Below, piece by piece: positions 51,769 through 59,650 of a stretch of 64,000 nucleotides of DNA. Location: assembly GCF_900115775.1 (NCBI RefSeq), contig NZ_FOXS01000008.1:96640-160639 (forward strand), read 5' to 3'. The position numbers and the translations under genes were made by a program. The notes beneath the pieces were generated by a model that worked only from the letters and a program-made list of their open reading frames with translations, searched no databases and was not told the origin of the DNA. Positions within the stretch are counted from its first letter, which is position 1. Each line of letters begins with the position of its first letter. Origin of the DNA: Hymenobacter arizonensis. GTDB taxonomy: Bacteria; Bacteroidota; Bacteroidia; Cytophagales; Hymenobacteraceae.

Positions 51769-52983
51769 ATGCAGGTTTCCTTATTCGACGCGCCAAAACC
51801 CGACACCGTCAGCAAGTTGGTCGTGCAAAGAAACGATTTGGTGAACGCCCGGTTTGCGCTCACCACCCTAGAAATGCGCCTGTTCATGGCCATGCTGTCC
51901 CGCATTCACCGCGACGACACGGAGTTCAGCGAGATGCGCATCCCGGCTACGGAGGTCGTGGCCCTTTCGGGACGGCGGCCCAGTAGCAACGATTACCAGC
52001 AACTCAAGGATATGTGTGCCCTGCTCGCTTCGCGGGTGTTGTACATCGAGCGGCCCAGCAAGAAGAAACCGGCCAGCAAGGCTGCGGAGGACACGCCCAG
52101 CTTTTCCAATACCCCGCTCATGGCCTACGCGGACTATAGCAGCGAGGAGCGTTCGCTGGTGGTGCGGTTCAACGACCGGGTGCGCGACCACCTGCTGCAA
52201 CTCAACGAGGGCAACTTCACCCAGGCCCAGCTCATGCAGCTGCTCAAGCTCAAGAGCGCTCACTCCTACCGGATCTACTGGTTGCTGAAGCAATTCGGCA
52301 GCTTCGGTACCCGGACGCTCCTGGTGGAAGACCTCAAGCGGTTGTTGGGCCTGGAAGGCCAGTACAAGCAGTTCCCGTTATTCAAGCTGCGCGTCCTGGA
52401 CCGGGCACAACAGGAGTTGGCCCAAACCAACCTGGCTTTTGAGTACGACCTGCTACGGGGCGGGGGTAAAAGCGTGGAGCAAATTCGTTTTCGCTTTTCA
52501 CCCGTGGTGAGCGAGGCCTTGTTGCCCGCCTTGCAGACCCCCAACGAGTGGCAAACCGCGCTGCTGGAGGCGGGCGTGGCCGCCAGCAGCGTGGGAGTGG
52601 TCGGGGAGCTTATCGAAAAGGGCGAAGTGGACCCCGCTTACGTGCTGTTCGTGGTGAACCAGCAGCGAAGCCGCAGCAGCCAGGGCAAAGTCAGCAGTCT
52701 TGCGGGGGCGGTGTTCACGGCCATTACCAAGGGGCATTCGTTGGAAGACTACCGCAAATCCGTGGCCGTAAAGCAAAAAACCGCGGCCCGGAAGAGCGCC
52801 AAAGCCCCTGTAGAGGTGTTACGCTACCGCCTGGCCGAGGTGCGGGAGTCCTATGAGCTGATGCAGCGGAAGAACCTGGCCAAAGGCGCGACATTCGAAG
52901 AGAATCTGCAGCTGGTGTACCTCTCGCAGGGCTTTTGCCGGGAGGTTGACGCCCAGGGCATCGAATGGCTGGTTAAGAAATAG
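51769..52983 (+). CDS. repB: Rep_3-type plasmid replication initiator
   Basis: 404 residues from ATG 51769 (an upstream in-frame TTG at 51730 is unlikely). The N-terminus VVQRNDLVNARFALTTLEMR and RLFMAMLSRIHRDD matches the Rep_3 start (N-L--A-F-LT--E-RL----), followed by a second winged-helix domain: FTQAQLMQLLKLKSAHSYRI, YWLLKQFGSFGTR, LKRLLGLEGQYKQF and FKLRVLDRAQQELAQT. Such proteins bind iterons, melt the origin and autoregulate. The C-terminal about 140 residues beyond the two wings are an unrecognised helical extension. The adjacent iterons make the role secure. Confidence 0.9.
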   Translation: MQVSLFDAPKPDTVSKLVVQRNDLVNARFALTTLEMRLFMAMLSRIHRDDTEFSEMRIPATEVVALSGRRPSSNDYQQLKDMCALLASRVLYIERPSKKKPASKAAEDTPSFSNTPLMAYADYSSEERSLVVRFNDRVRDHLLQLNEGNFTQAQLMQLLKLKSAHSYRIYWLLKQFGSFGTRTLLVEDLKRLLGLEGQYKQFPLFKLRVLDRAQQELAQTNLAFEYDLLRGGGKSVEQIRFRFSPVVSEALLPALQTPNEWQTALLEAGVAASSVGVVGELIEKGEVDPAYVLFVVNQQRSRSSQGKVSSLAGAVFTAITKGHSLEDYRKSVAVKQKTAARKSAKAPVEVLRYRLAEVRESYELMQRKNLAKGATFEENLQLVYLSQGFCREVDAQGIEWLVKK

Positions 52984-53751
52984 TCCCGGAAAGCTTGCCT
53001 ACCCTCCCACCTGGCCTTCTGCCGGGTCGGATAATCAGCCAAGCTGCGCCTAAGAGGGCCGCAGTCCAACGGACCAATGTTTTCCTGAATTCCCGGCCCC
53101 CTACCCTACCGGGCCGGGCAGCACCAGTCGGACCAACGCGGCGCCCAGCGTCAACCCCTTGCTTCCCTAGTCATCTTCCTCCAAAGGGACCTCCCCGGCG
53201 GCCACCAGCCAAGCAGATATGCTTGCTTATTGCGCCCCTCGCGCAAGCAGGAGCTCATCCGACAGTCGGCGCGGTTAGTTGAGGTGCACCGCCGCCGAGG
53301 ACCCAACCCAGCGCTTTGCGACGCGGGCGTCGCGGCCGCGTGCGCAACTGGCATCGCTGTGGTGCACCAGTGCGTGGACAAGTCGCAGACTGATCCCACC
53401 GTACTCCGGTTCTGCTCTCCGCCTGTGCAGGGTTTTCCGGTTGAATTGGACTCCAGCCGGGAGAACATCCAGAAGGTTTTGGCCCCAGCACAAACGCTGA
53501 ACCCACTTGAGTTTATCCAAATCTTTATTTACTTTACGTAAAGATGTAAAGAGAGAAAGTTATAGAGAGAACTTTAAAAGCCATAGGAGCACCATTTGTG
53601 CGCTTCAGCGTGACAATAACCAACAGGCTGACAGGCTATGATGAATGAATAAAGACGGTATAGATAAAAAGATTGTAAATACTTCTTTCTCGTACAGCTT
53701 GTCTTTGTCATCTTTGCATCAAGACAATCTGTACAACTAATTATTACCCTT
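52984..53751. other. Gap before parA, no gene supported
   Basis: GC-rich stretch with overlapping short frames on both strands but no recognisable protein, then an AT-rich leader. TTTACGTAAAGATG (about 53532) is similar to TTTACAGTAAAGATG inside the downstream partner gene (about 54704); such repeats could be partition sites. Confidence 0.3.
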
Positions 53752-54516
53752 ATGAAAGTCATTGCAATTGCTCAGCACAAGGGCGGGGTCGGAAAAACGA
53801 CTTCGGCCCTCGGCATTGGCCATTCCCTGGTGTTACTGGGGCACCGGGTGCTGCTCATTGACTGCGACCCGCAGAGCAACCTCACCTCCACGTTTACCAA
53901 CGTGCAAGCCCCCAACCTGTGCATGGTCCTGCGCGGCGAGGCGACCCTGGCCGAGGTCATGCAGCCGGTGGGAGACAACCTGAGCCTGATTGCTTCCCGG
54001 CCCGAACTGAGTCCGCTCGAACGCATGATTGGAGCCGATGCGACCCACCCCAATCTGCTCCGCCGGCAACTGGCGGGCTTGCAGGACCAGTTCGACTACA
54101 TCATCATCGACACGCCGCCTTCCATGGGACCCATGACGGTGATGAGTTTGACGGCGGCTCATTACGTGCTGGCTCCGATGCGCCCCGACCCGTTTGCGTT
54201 CGCTGGTTTTTACAAGCTGCTCGACATGCTGGAGGCGGTGCGCGACAATTTCAACCAGGCTCTGGAGTTGAAAGGCATCTTTCTTACGCAGTACCACCCC
54301 AGCTACCGGGGGCAGGTGTACCACGACTTCGCAGCGGAACTGGCCCAGCAGCCGCGTGTTAAGGGCCTGCTCACGGACACGTCCATCCGCATCAACGCCA
54401 AGCTGGTGGAGGCCGTGGCCCTGAAAAAAAGCATCCACGCCCACGCGCCCGAATCCAACAGCGCACACGACTACCTGGCTCTTACCCAAGAACTACTAAC
54501 CCGGATTGCCCAATGA
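53752..54516 (+). CDS. parA: ParA-family partition ATPase
   Basis: 254 residues. The deviant Walker A KGGVGKTTSALG is at 10-21, Walker A' LLIDCDPQSNL at about 34-44, and Walker B DYIIIDTPPSMGPM near 115. It is the short (type Ib-like or Soj-like) form without an N-terminal HTH. ParA ATPases move plasmid copies apart over the nucleoid, stimulated by a ParB-like partner. The stop overlaps the next ATG (ATGA), so both are cotranslated. Confidence 0.9.
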   Translation: MKVIAIAQHKGGVGKTTSALGIGHSLVLLGHRVLLIDCDPQSNLTSTFTNVQAPNLCMVLRGEATLAEVMQPVGDNLSLIASRPELSPLERMIGADATHPNLLRRQLAGLQDQFDYIIIDTPPSMGPMTVMSLTAAHYVLAPMRPDPFAFAGFYKLLDMLEAVRDNFNQALELKGIFLTQYHPSYRGQVYHDFAAELAQQPRVKGLLTDTSIRINAKLVEAVALKKSIHAHAPESNSAHDYLALTQELLTRIAQ

Positions 54517-54932
54517 GCAAGCAGCCCCGCCCCAGCTTCGCGGCCACCGCCGTGGCCGACATTACTGGTGTTCCGTCACCGGCCATCAACCCCGACCAAG
54601 CCCTCTGGCCTAACGCGGGCACCATTCGTCCGGCGACCCCGGAAGCAGCTTCGGAACCTGCGCCCGCGCCGGCATCGCCAACCGCCAACCAAGGAGATGA
54701 TCTTTACAGTAAAGATGGTCTTGATGTAAAGCCTGGAAAGATCATCTTTTCAAACAAGTTGGAGGCTGCTACCTACCTGAAGCTTCAGCAGCTGGCAACG
54801 TACGGCGGCGAGAACATTCAGGAAATTCTCGAATCAGCGCTGACGGCCTATTTTGAGGGGAAGGAGGAAGCTGCCCGGCCGTTGCCGCCCAAAGTCTTGG
54901 CCGTATTGCGAAAAAAGTACCCCTTCATTTAA
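54513..54932 (+). CDS. Small ParA partner, probably DNA-binding
   Basis: 139 residues. The first half is a flexible Pro/Ala-rich region (ATPEAASEPAPAPASPT); the second is compact, with a strand (GKIIFSNKLEAATYLKLQQL) and helices (GENIQEILESALTAYFEGKE), the pattern of a ribbon-helix-helix protein. It overlaps parA by 4 bases. In type Ib partition systems the ParA gene is followed by a small RHH protein that binds the centromere, so this is the likely ParB/ParG counterpart. The family is inferred from position and pattern. Confidence 0.65.
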   Translation: MSKQPRPSFAATAVADITGVPSPAINPDQALWPNAGTIRPATPEAASEPAPAPASPTANQGDDLYSKDGLDVKPGKIIFSNKLEAATYLKLQQLATYGGENIQEILESALTAYFEGKEEAARPLPPKVLAVLRKKYPFI

Positions 54933-55525
54933 CCGTTCCGAAAGGATAGGGGAGGGGCAGTAGCCGCAAAGTAGAGGAATGAATCCGCTCACGCTTATCC
55001 CGCCGTGCCCCTCTAGCAACTTCGTGCGCAATTCGCATTGTTCAACCTGTGCAACAGCAGCCGGAGACCGGTCCCCCGGTAAAGAAGTTAGTCGCTTACT
55101 TTTTCTCGTTTAGCGCTCCGTTTGCGTCCCCCAGGAACTCTGTCCGCGAACAGCAGGCCGTTACCGTGGCGGGAGGAGTACCTTAAATAGATTGGCGGCC
55201 TGGCCAAGCCACAGGGCAGGCGCCTGTGCAACCACTTGTACCAAGCCGCAACTCTGCCCCAGCCTTCTGGGTGCTCTGCCACCTGATCCAAGCCGCGGCC
55301 ACTGGTGAAGCGAGCACCGTGACTTCCCGGTCCGGCCATAGCACGTAATGGAGGGCCTTGTCAGCACCCCGGGCATTCTCTCGCTCGGCTCTGACTCTGG
55401 TACCCGGTCCAAGGCAAGTGGGCCGTGGCCCAGGCATAGGCGTGGCCGAGCGATTGGATCAACATTTCGGCCGACTCTCATGGGTTCGGCCAATTTCGGT
55501 GATGAGTGCACAAATCGCCATTAAA
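54933..55525. other. Gap after the partition genes, nothing recognised
   Basis: Overlapping frames exist on the minus strand, but none shows a motif or a consistent codon pattern. Confidence 0.3.
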
Positions 55526-56710
55526 TTAGTGGTCAAGCTGTTCCAGGCGGGCATCGACATAACTGATTTTGGCGGGGTCGAAGGCGGCCAGGGCCTGCGC
55601 GACCCAGTACTCGTCCACCGTGTCCTGGTACATGAGCAGGTGCACGGTGGCCGTCTGCTCGGGGTTGAGGCGCAGCAGCCGGCCGATCCGCTGCGCAGCT
55701 TTGCGCTCGTTGCCATACGCGTGCCAGATGATGCCCACCCGCAAGTTCGGGATGTTGATGCCTTCCGAGAGCTGGGCCACGCAGGCCAGGCGCTGGATTT
55801 CGCCGGTATTGAACTTGGCCAGGTTGGCCGGGCTGTTTTTGTTTTTGGAGTGGTAGGTGTGCTCCGCCTGCTCCTCGGCCTGCTGCTGGTTGCAGGTGAA
55901 GAGCAACACCTTCTCCGCGAACTGGCGGGCCAGGTGCGCCATGTAACGGCCCTTGCCCGGGTAGTGCATCAACGCCTGCATGCGCAGCAGGCGCAGCGTC
56001 TCGACGGGCAGCGCGTCCTGGGCGGCGTTGGCCAACCGGCCACTCCAGTACTGGTAGCTCTCGCGCTCGCTGGTGGTGAACTGCTGGCCGGATCTGAGCG
56101 AGACCCGGTGGTCGCGCACGGGACTCAGCGGCAGGCGGTGCACGACCAGGCGGTAGTCGTTGAGCAGGCCCGCGAGCACGGCTTCGTCGGTGGTGTAGTC
56201 AATCACGATGGGGCAATAGGTGGCCACCAACCGGCCCTTCTCCGAACCCGGCTGGGCGGGGGGCGTGCCGGTCAGGCCCAGGATGCTTTTTTTGCGCGCC
56301 ACGTGGGCCCTCAGGCCGGGCTCGTGTGAGTCTTTAAGGGCGTGGCACTCGTCGAGGTAAAGCTTGGAGTAGTGGCCTTGCATAAGGGTTTTGCTTAGCG
56401 ACCGGTAGGTGGTGAAGGTGATGGCGTCGAGCAGATGCGCCAGTCCAAACTTGCGGGCTTCCTGGTGCCAGGAGTCTAGAACGGTTCCGGTAGGGGCCGC
56501 CACCAAAAAGGGTTTGGTCGCGGGATCCAGCCGCTGGCGGTCGGAGAGGAGGCGCGCCATGTCACGCAGGCCGATGAGCGTTTTTCCAACGCCCATGGCC
56601 ACCGCGGCCCCAGCGAGCTGGCGACCGTTGATTACTGTTAGGACATGGTCCTGCAATGCTTGTTTTTTTTCCTGGGCCGTCAAGGAGGCGCTAACGGGGG
56701 AAGCGCTCAT
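55526..56710 (-). CDS. SF2 helicase-like protein
   Basis: 394 residues from ATG 56710 (a TTG at 56734 is an alternative). SF2 motifs in order: Walker A AVAMGVGKTLIGL, motif Ia VAAPTGTVLDSWHQEA, DECH box KLYLDECHAL, motif III GLTGTPP, motif IV-like KVLLFTCNQQQ, motif V ACVAQLSEGINIPN and motif VI AAQRIGRLLRL. It is short, with no accessory domain, and probably a plasmid- or phage-type translocase/helicase. A decayed copy of its C-terminal half lies at 46-735. It is transcribed towards the partition genes. Confidence 0.85.
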   Translation of the reverse strand: MSASPVSASLTAQEKKQALQDHVLTVINGRQLAGAAVAMGVGKTLIGLRDMARLLSDRQRLDPATKPFLVAAPTGTVLDSWHQEARKFGLAHLLDAITFTTYRSLSKTLMQGHYSKLYLDECHALKDSHEPGLRAHVARKKSILGLTGTPPAQPGSEKGRLVATYCPIVIDYTTDEAVLAGLLNDYRLVVHRLPLSPVRDHRVSLRSGQQFTTSERESYQYWSGRLANAAQDALPVETLRLLRMQALMHYPGKGRYMAHLARQFAEKVLLFTCNQQQAEEQAEHTYHSKNKNSPANLAKFNTGEIQRLACVAQLSEGINIPNLRVGIIWHAYGNERKAAQRIGRLLRLNPEQTATVHLLMYQDTVDEYWVAQALAAFDPAKISYVDARLEQLDH

Positions 56711-57953
56711 AAGCAGGGGAGGGGTAGGGCCCAACGCGACGTAGCTGGCGGACCAGGATTAACGGCGCAGAGCGAAGTTCACGACAAAAATAAAAGGGCC
56801 AGTGGTTTATCAGCTCTGCGGTGGCAGCCTTTCGTCGTGTCCGGTTACTGGTTAACCCATTCGCGGGGTTGATGCCGAAATTGATGCAGATTGATTGGCC
56901 CACTTCTCAATATCCCCTCTTAAGCATTGGCAGTACATTATCAGGGCAGCGGCCAGCAGCTAATGTCGCAAAGTGGCCTGCTATGAGGTCAATGCACGGC
57001 TTTTCTTTAGCCAGACAATTTAGTGTTTCGCGGGCTGAACAGGTTGCCCGAACGAAGCGAATGTGCGTTCCTCCGGCTTTACTCAGTGCTGAGCAAAAAG
57101 CCAACTTGTGCCGTTTCAGGCCGGCTTCACGGAGCAAGCCGTTCCGGCAAGCGCTACATGCGCGACTTGGAAATGCCACCGCGCCGTGCTAAAGTACCTT
57201 GTTTAATATTTACCCCAAACTTCTAACCAACTTCGTCTTAGGGGACTGGGGTTAGCAGGTACCCATGCGAAAAAGCGGATACGGTACAATTCAGTAACCG
57301 GTCTCTACGGGTTCTGCGTTGCGGGTTCCTTCGTGCGCGTCACGCCCGTCGTTGCACTGGCGTTGCAGCTGGTTTGAGGGCGAACATTCCTCTAGCAGCT
57401 TCCATCCGGGCTGATAGCACGAACCGATCAAAAGCCGCGACAAACGCCGCAGTGCACGGACTCTACAAGAAGCGGCCGTATGACAGCGAAAATGCTGACC
57501 GCGTAAAGTGTTGCAAGTGGTGCGCCGGTGGTTTGAAGAGCGCAGCAAATCCCGCGTCTGGTTTGCCTAATTATTCTACCCAGCTAGTATCACCTGCTGC
57601 TGTTGCGGCAGGTTGGCGTAAAGCAATAACTCAATGCCTCCTCAGCCAGCACCAGCACGCTTCCGTCTGCGAAAGGAGTAAGGTCCCCCGCTGGATGGGG
57701 CGCAGCGGGTTCCAAATTGGCGCCAACTATTGGAGCAGGCAGGCTTAGCGAGCCACGAGGCTATCGAGCTAATCAGAAAATGGCTACTCATGCCATCTTC
57801 TTCAACGTGAGGCTGGGTGGCCGGACAGCCGCATTATGGTTGCGACAAGTGAGGGGTCTCTTTCCAGTAGCCCATAGTGACCAAATAAATGGCCTCTTCG
57901 TCTACGCTGCTCGACTCGGTAAAACGGGCCGTGGAGGGCCGCGTGTTTGCCAA
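56711..57953. other. Long gap with only doubtful or decayed frames
   Basis: Some minus-strand stretches look protein-like without proper starts (e.g. GDLTPFADGSVLVLAEEALS near 57650 and SSSVDEEAIYLVTMGYWKE near 57890), suggesting decayed genes. No complete gene is supported. Confidence 0.35.
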
Positions 57954-58271
57954 TCAGGTAGTGGGTTCTGAACTCGTTTTTGATACCGGCCACATTCCAG
58001 GGGTGAACGTGATGTGTTTTGCCAACAGGTCCAAGTGACGTCGCACTGCTTCAATTACCAGGTCCTCAGGCTCTATAATCACCGCTTTTGGCGTGACTTC
58101 CAGCTGAAAAGAAGCGAAGCGTAAGGCTCTTTCCATATCGTAAGGCAGGAAGAATTTACGTTTGCCAAACTTGACACCGGGCATGCTTTTACCCATGCCC
58201 CCTTTCTGCGACTTAGCGGCGGTGGTGGAAACAGCAGGTTTAGGGGAAAGCGAATCAGACTGTTCAGACAT
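57954..58271 (-). CDS. Hypothetical plasmid protein
   Basis: 105 residues from ATG 58271. A polar, disordered N-terminus (SEQSDSLSPKPAVSTTAAKS) leads to a conserved-looking core (KFGKRKFFLPYDMERALRFA; PEDLVIEAVRRHLDLLAK). The basic strand FGKRKFFLP followed by two helices could be a small DNA-binding fold, but I recognise no family. It lies between the helicase and mobilization genes, pointing away from the latter. Confidence 0.55.
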   Translation of the reverse strand: MSEQSDSLSPKPAVSTTAAKSQKGGMGKSMPGVKFGKRKFFLPYDMERALRFASFQLEVTPKAVIIEPEDLVIEAVRRHLDLLAKHITFTPGMWPVSKTSSEPTT

Positions 58272-58469
58272 AAAATGGAAGAAAAAAGCTGGTATGGAAA
58301 GATGCGAAAGGGTACAATAAGAAAAACCCTCAATGATGACAAGTTAACAACTAAAGAATTTCGCTAACAAGCTTACAAGGTGATTTATTTGAAAGATTAT
58401 CTTAAAACTTGGAATGTTGGTTATTTATAATAATCTGAAATTAAATACTCTTTGCTATGGTGCTTTATT

Positions 58470-58571
58470 GACTTAACACTGTAATAATTTTATAACAAGT
58501 GCCTGTTACCGGTAGATAATCATCTCGTGGATTCCCTCTATTTTCTAATAAAGTGTTAAGTCACTTGTTAT
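58470..58571. repeat. Complex inverted repeats, candidate oriT region
   Basis: GACTTAACACT (58470-58480) pairs with AGTGTTAAGTC (58552-58562), and ATAACAAGTG (58492-58501) with CACTTGTTAT (58562-58571). A direct repeat ACGTTGA is at 58659-58675. They lie in about 1 kb of AT-rich, gene-free DNA (58272-59278) immediately upstream of mobC, where oriT is normally found. Confidence 0.45.
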
Positions 58572-59278
58572 GAGAAAAATAATAAACACAATTGTTGTTG
58601 CTAAATAATCCAAGCAAATTAGAAAGGTGAATTATTGACTTCAGTACCTGAGCCAGTTACGTTGAGAAACGTTGACTAGTGGTTATGGTAGTTTGGTTCG
58701 GCTTATAACGTGTGCTTGTCTGTAAATTGCTCATCTTTTAAAACTACCAAATCAATATAAAAGCCATTATCATTAATTTTTTTGCATTGGTGTTACTCAG
58801 GAAGTCTCGTGTACGGCTACTCTAGAATTTTTCTGAATGCTATTCTTACTAGATACATAGACGGCCACTTTCTAAAAAAATAACTTCTTGTAAACTTTAC
58901 TCAAGCAGTAGTGGGCTGATTGATCGATTCCAAATAAGGTTGAGAACGGAATTTTTTTGGCACCTCATTATTGGCGCTCAATTTAAAAACTGCTGGGATG
59001 GTAATGTTGTAGTTAGTGCATAGTTGTGATTTTAATAGAATAGATTGGCCCGATACTATCTGACATCGTGGGTAATAGTATGAGGTTTTGGAGTAGCTAT
59101 TGAGCAAATTGATAAACTCAGAAATTTATTTTAATAATATTATGAAAATATGATTTTAGTTGCTAACTAGCTTCTGAATTCCTTAGCAAGAAGTGTTCAG
59201 ACCGTGTCGAATTACCTACGTAGGTCTTTCTCATCAGCTCTGCTCTCTTGATTCGGTAACTTTTCTACTGCTAAACAT

Positions 59279-59650
59279 ATGGCCGACGCCGACGCCTCCG
59301 AAAAAAAGAAACGTAAGCCGGGGCGTCGTCCCCAAGCCGTTCACGCCAAATCGCTCACCATTACGCTGCCCCCAGAGGACATGGAGCGCTTGCGGGTGCA
59401 GGCAATGGTGACGGGTCACCATCGGTCCGAACTATTGCGACGGGCGTGGCAGGGGCTGCCCCTGACACCCAAAGTGAAGTGGAATGTTCAGGCAGTGGAG
59501 TTCTACAAGGAGATGGTAAAACTAGTCGCACACTTAGAAACCATCGCTGAAACCGAGCAGTTTGAGCCCGCTGTCCAACAACAAGCAAAGGCGGCCCTCG
59601 ACCAGGTGCAACAGTTCATGCACACTTTGAACGAAGGGGCCACGCAATGA
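59279..59650 (+). CDS. mobC: MobC-like relaxosome accessory protein
   Basis: 123 residues. A basic N-terminus (KKKRKPGRRPQAVHAKSLTI) leads to a ribbon-helix-helix-like core (SLTITLPPEDMERLRVQAMV, TGHHRSELLRRA) and a long C-terminal helix (AAIDQ-like AKAALDQVQQFMHTLNE). This matches the MobC/relaxosome family, which binds oriT and helps the relaxase. Its stop overlaps the relaxase ATG (ATGA), the usual arrangement. Confidence 0.78.
   Translation: MADADASEKKKRKPGRRPQAVHAKSLTITLPPEDMERLRVQAMVTGHHRSELLRRAWQGLPLTPKVKWNVQAVEFYKEMVKLVAHLETIAETEQFEPAVQQQAKAALDQVQQFMHTLNEGATQ

Noticed and set aside
51555..51986. A 143-codon ORF over the iterons with repeated L-P-K-A-R and I-T-K-S-T units
   Set aside because: The repeats are the translated iterons, and the rest is a shadow of the Rep gene.
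53151..53541. Overlapping ORFs on both strands upstream of parA
   Set aside because: None shows a motif, a credible start or a codon pattern distinct from the others.
56907..57179. 90-codon Cys/Arg-rich minus-strand ORF
   Set aside because: No recognisable fold or neighbours; opposite-strand frames are equally long.
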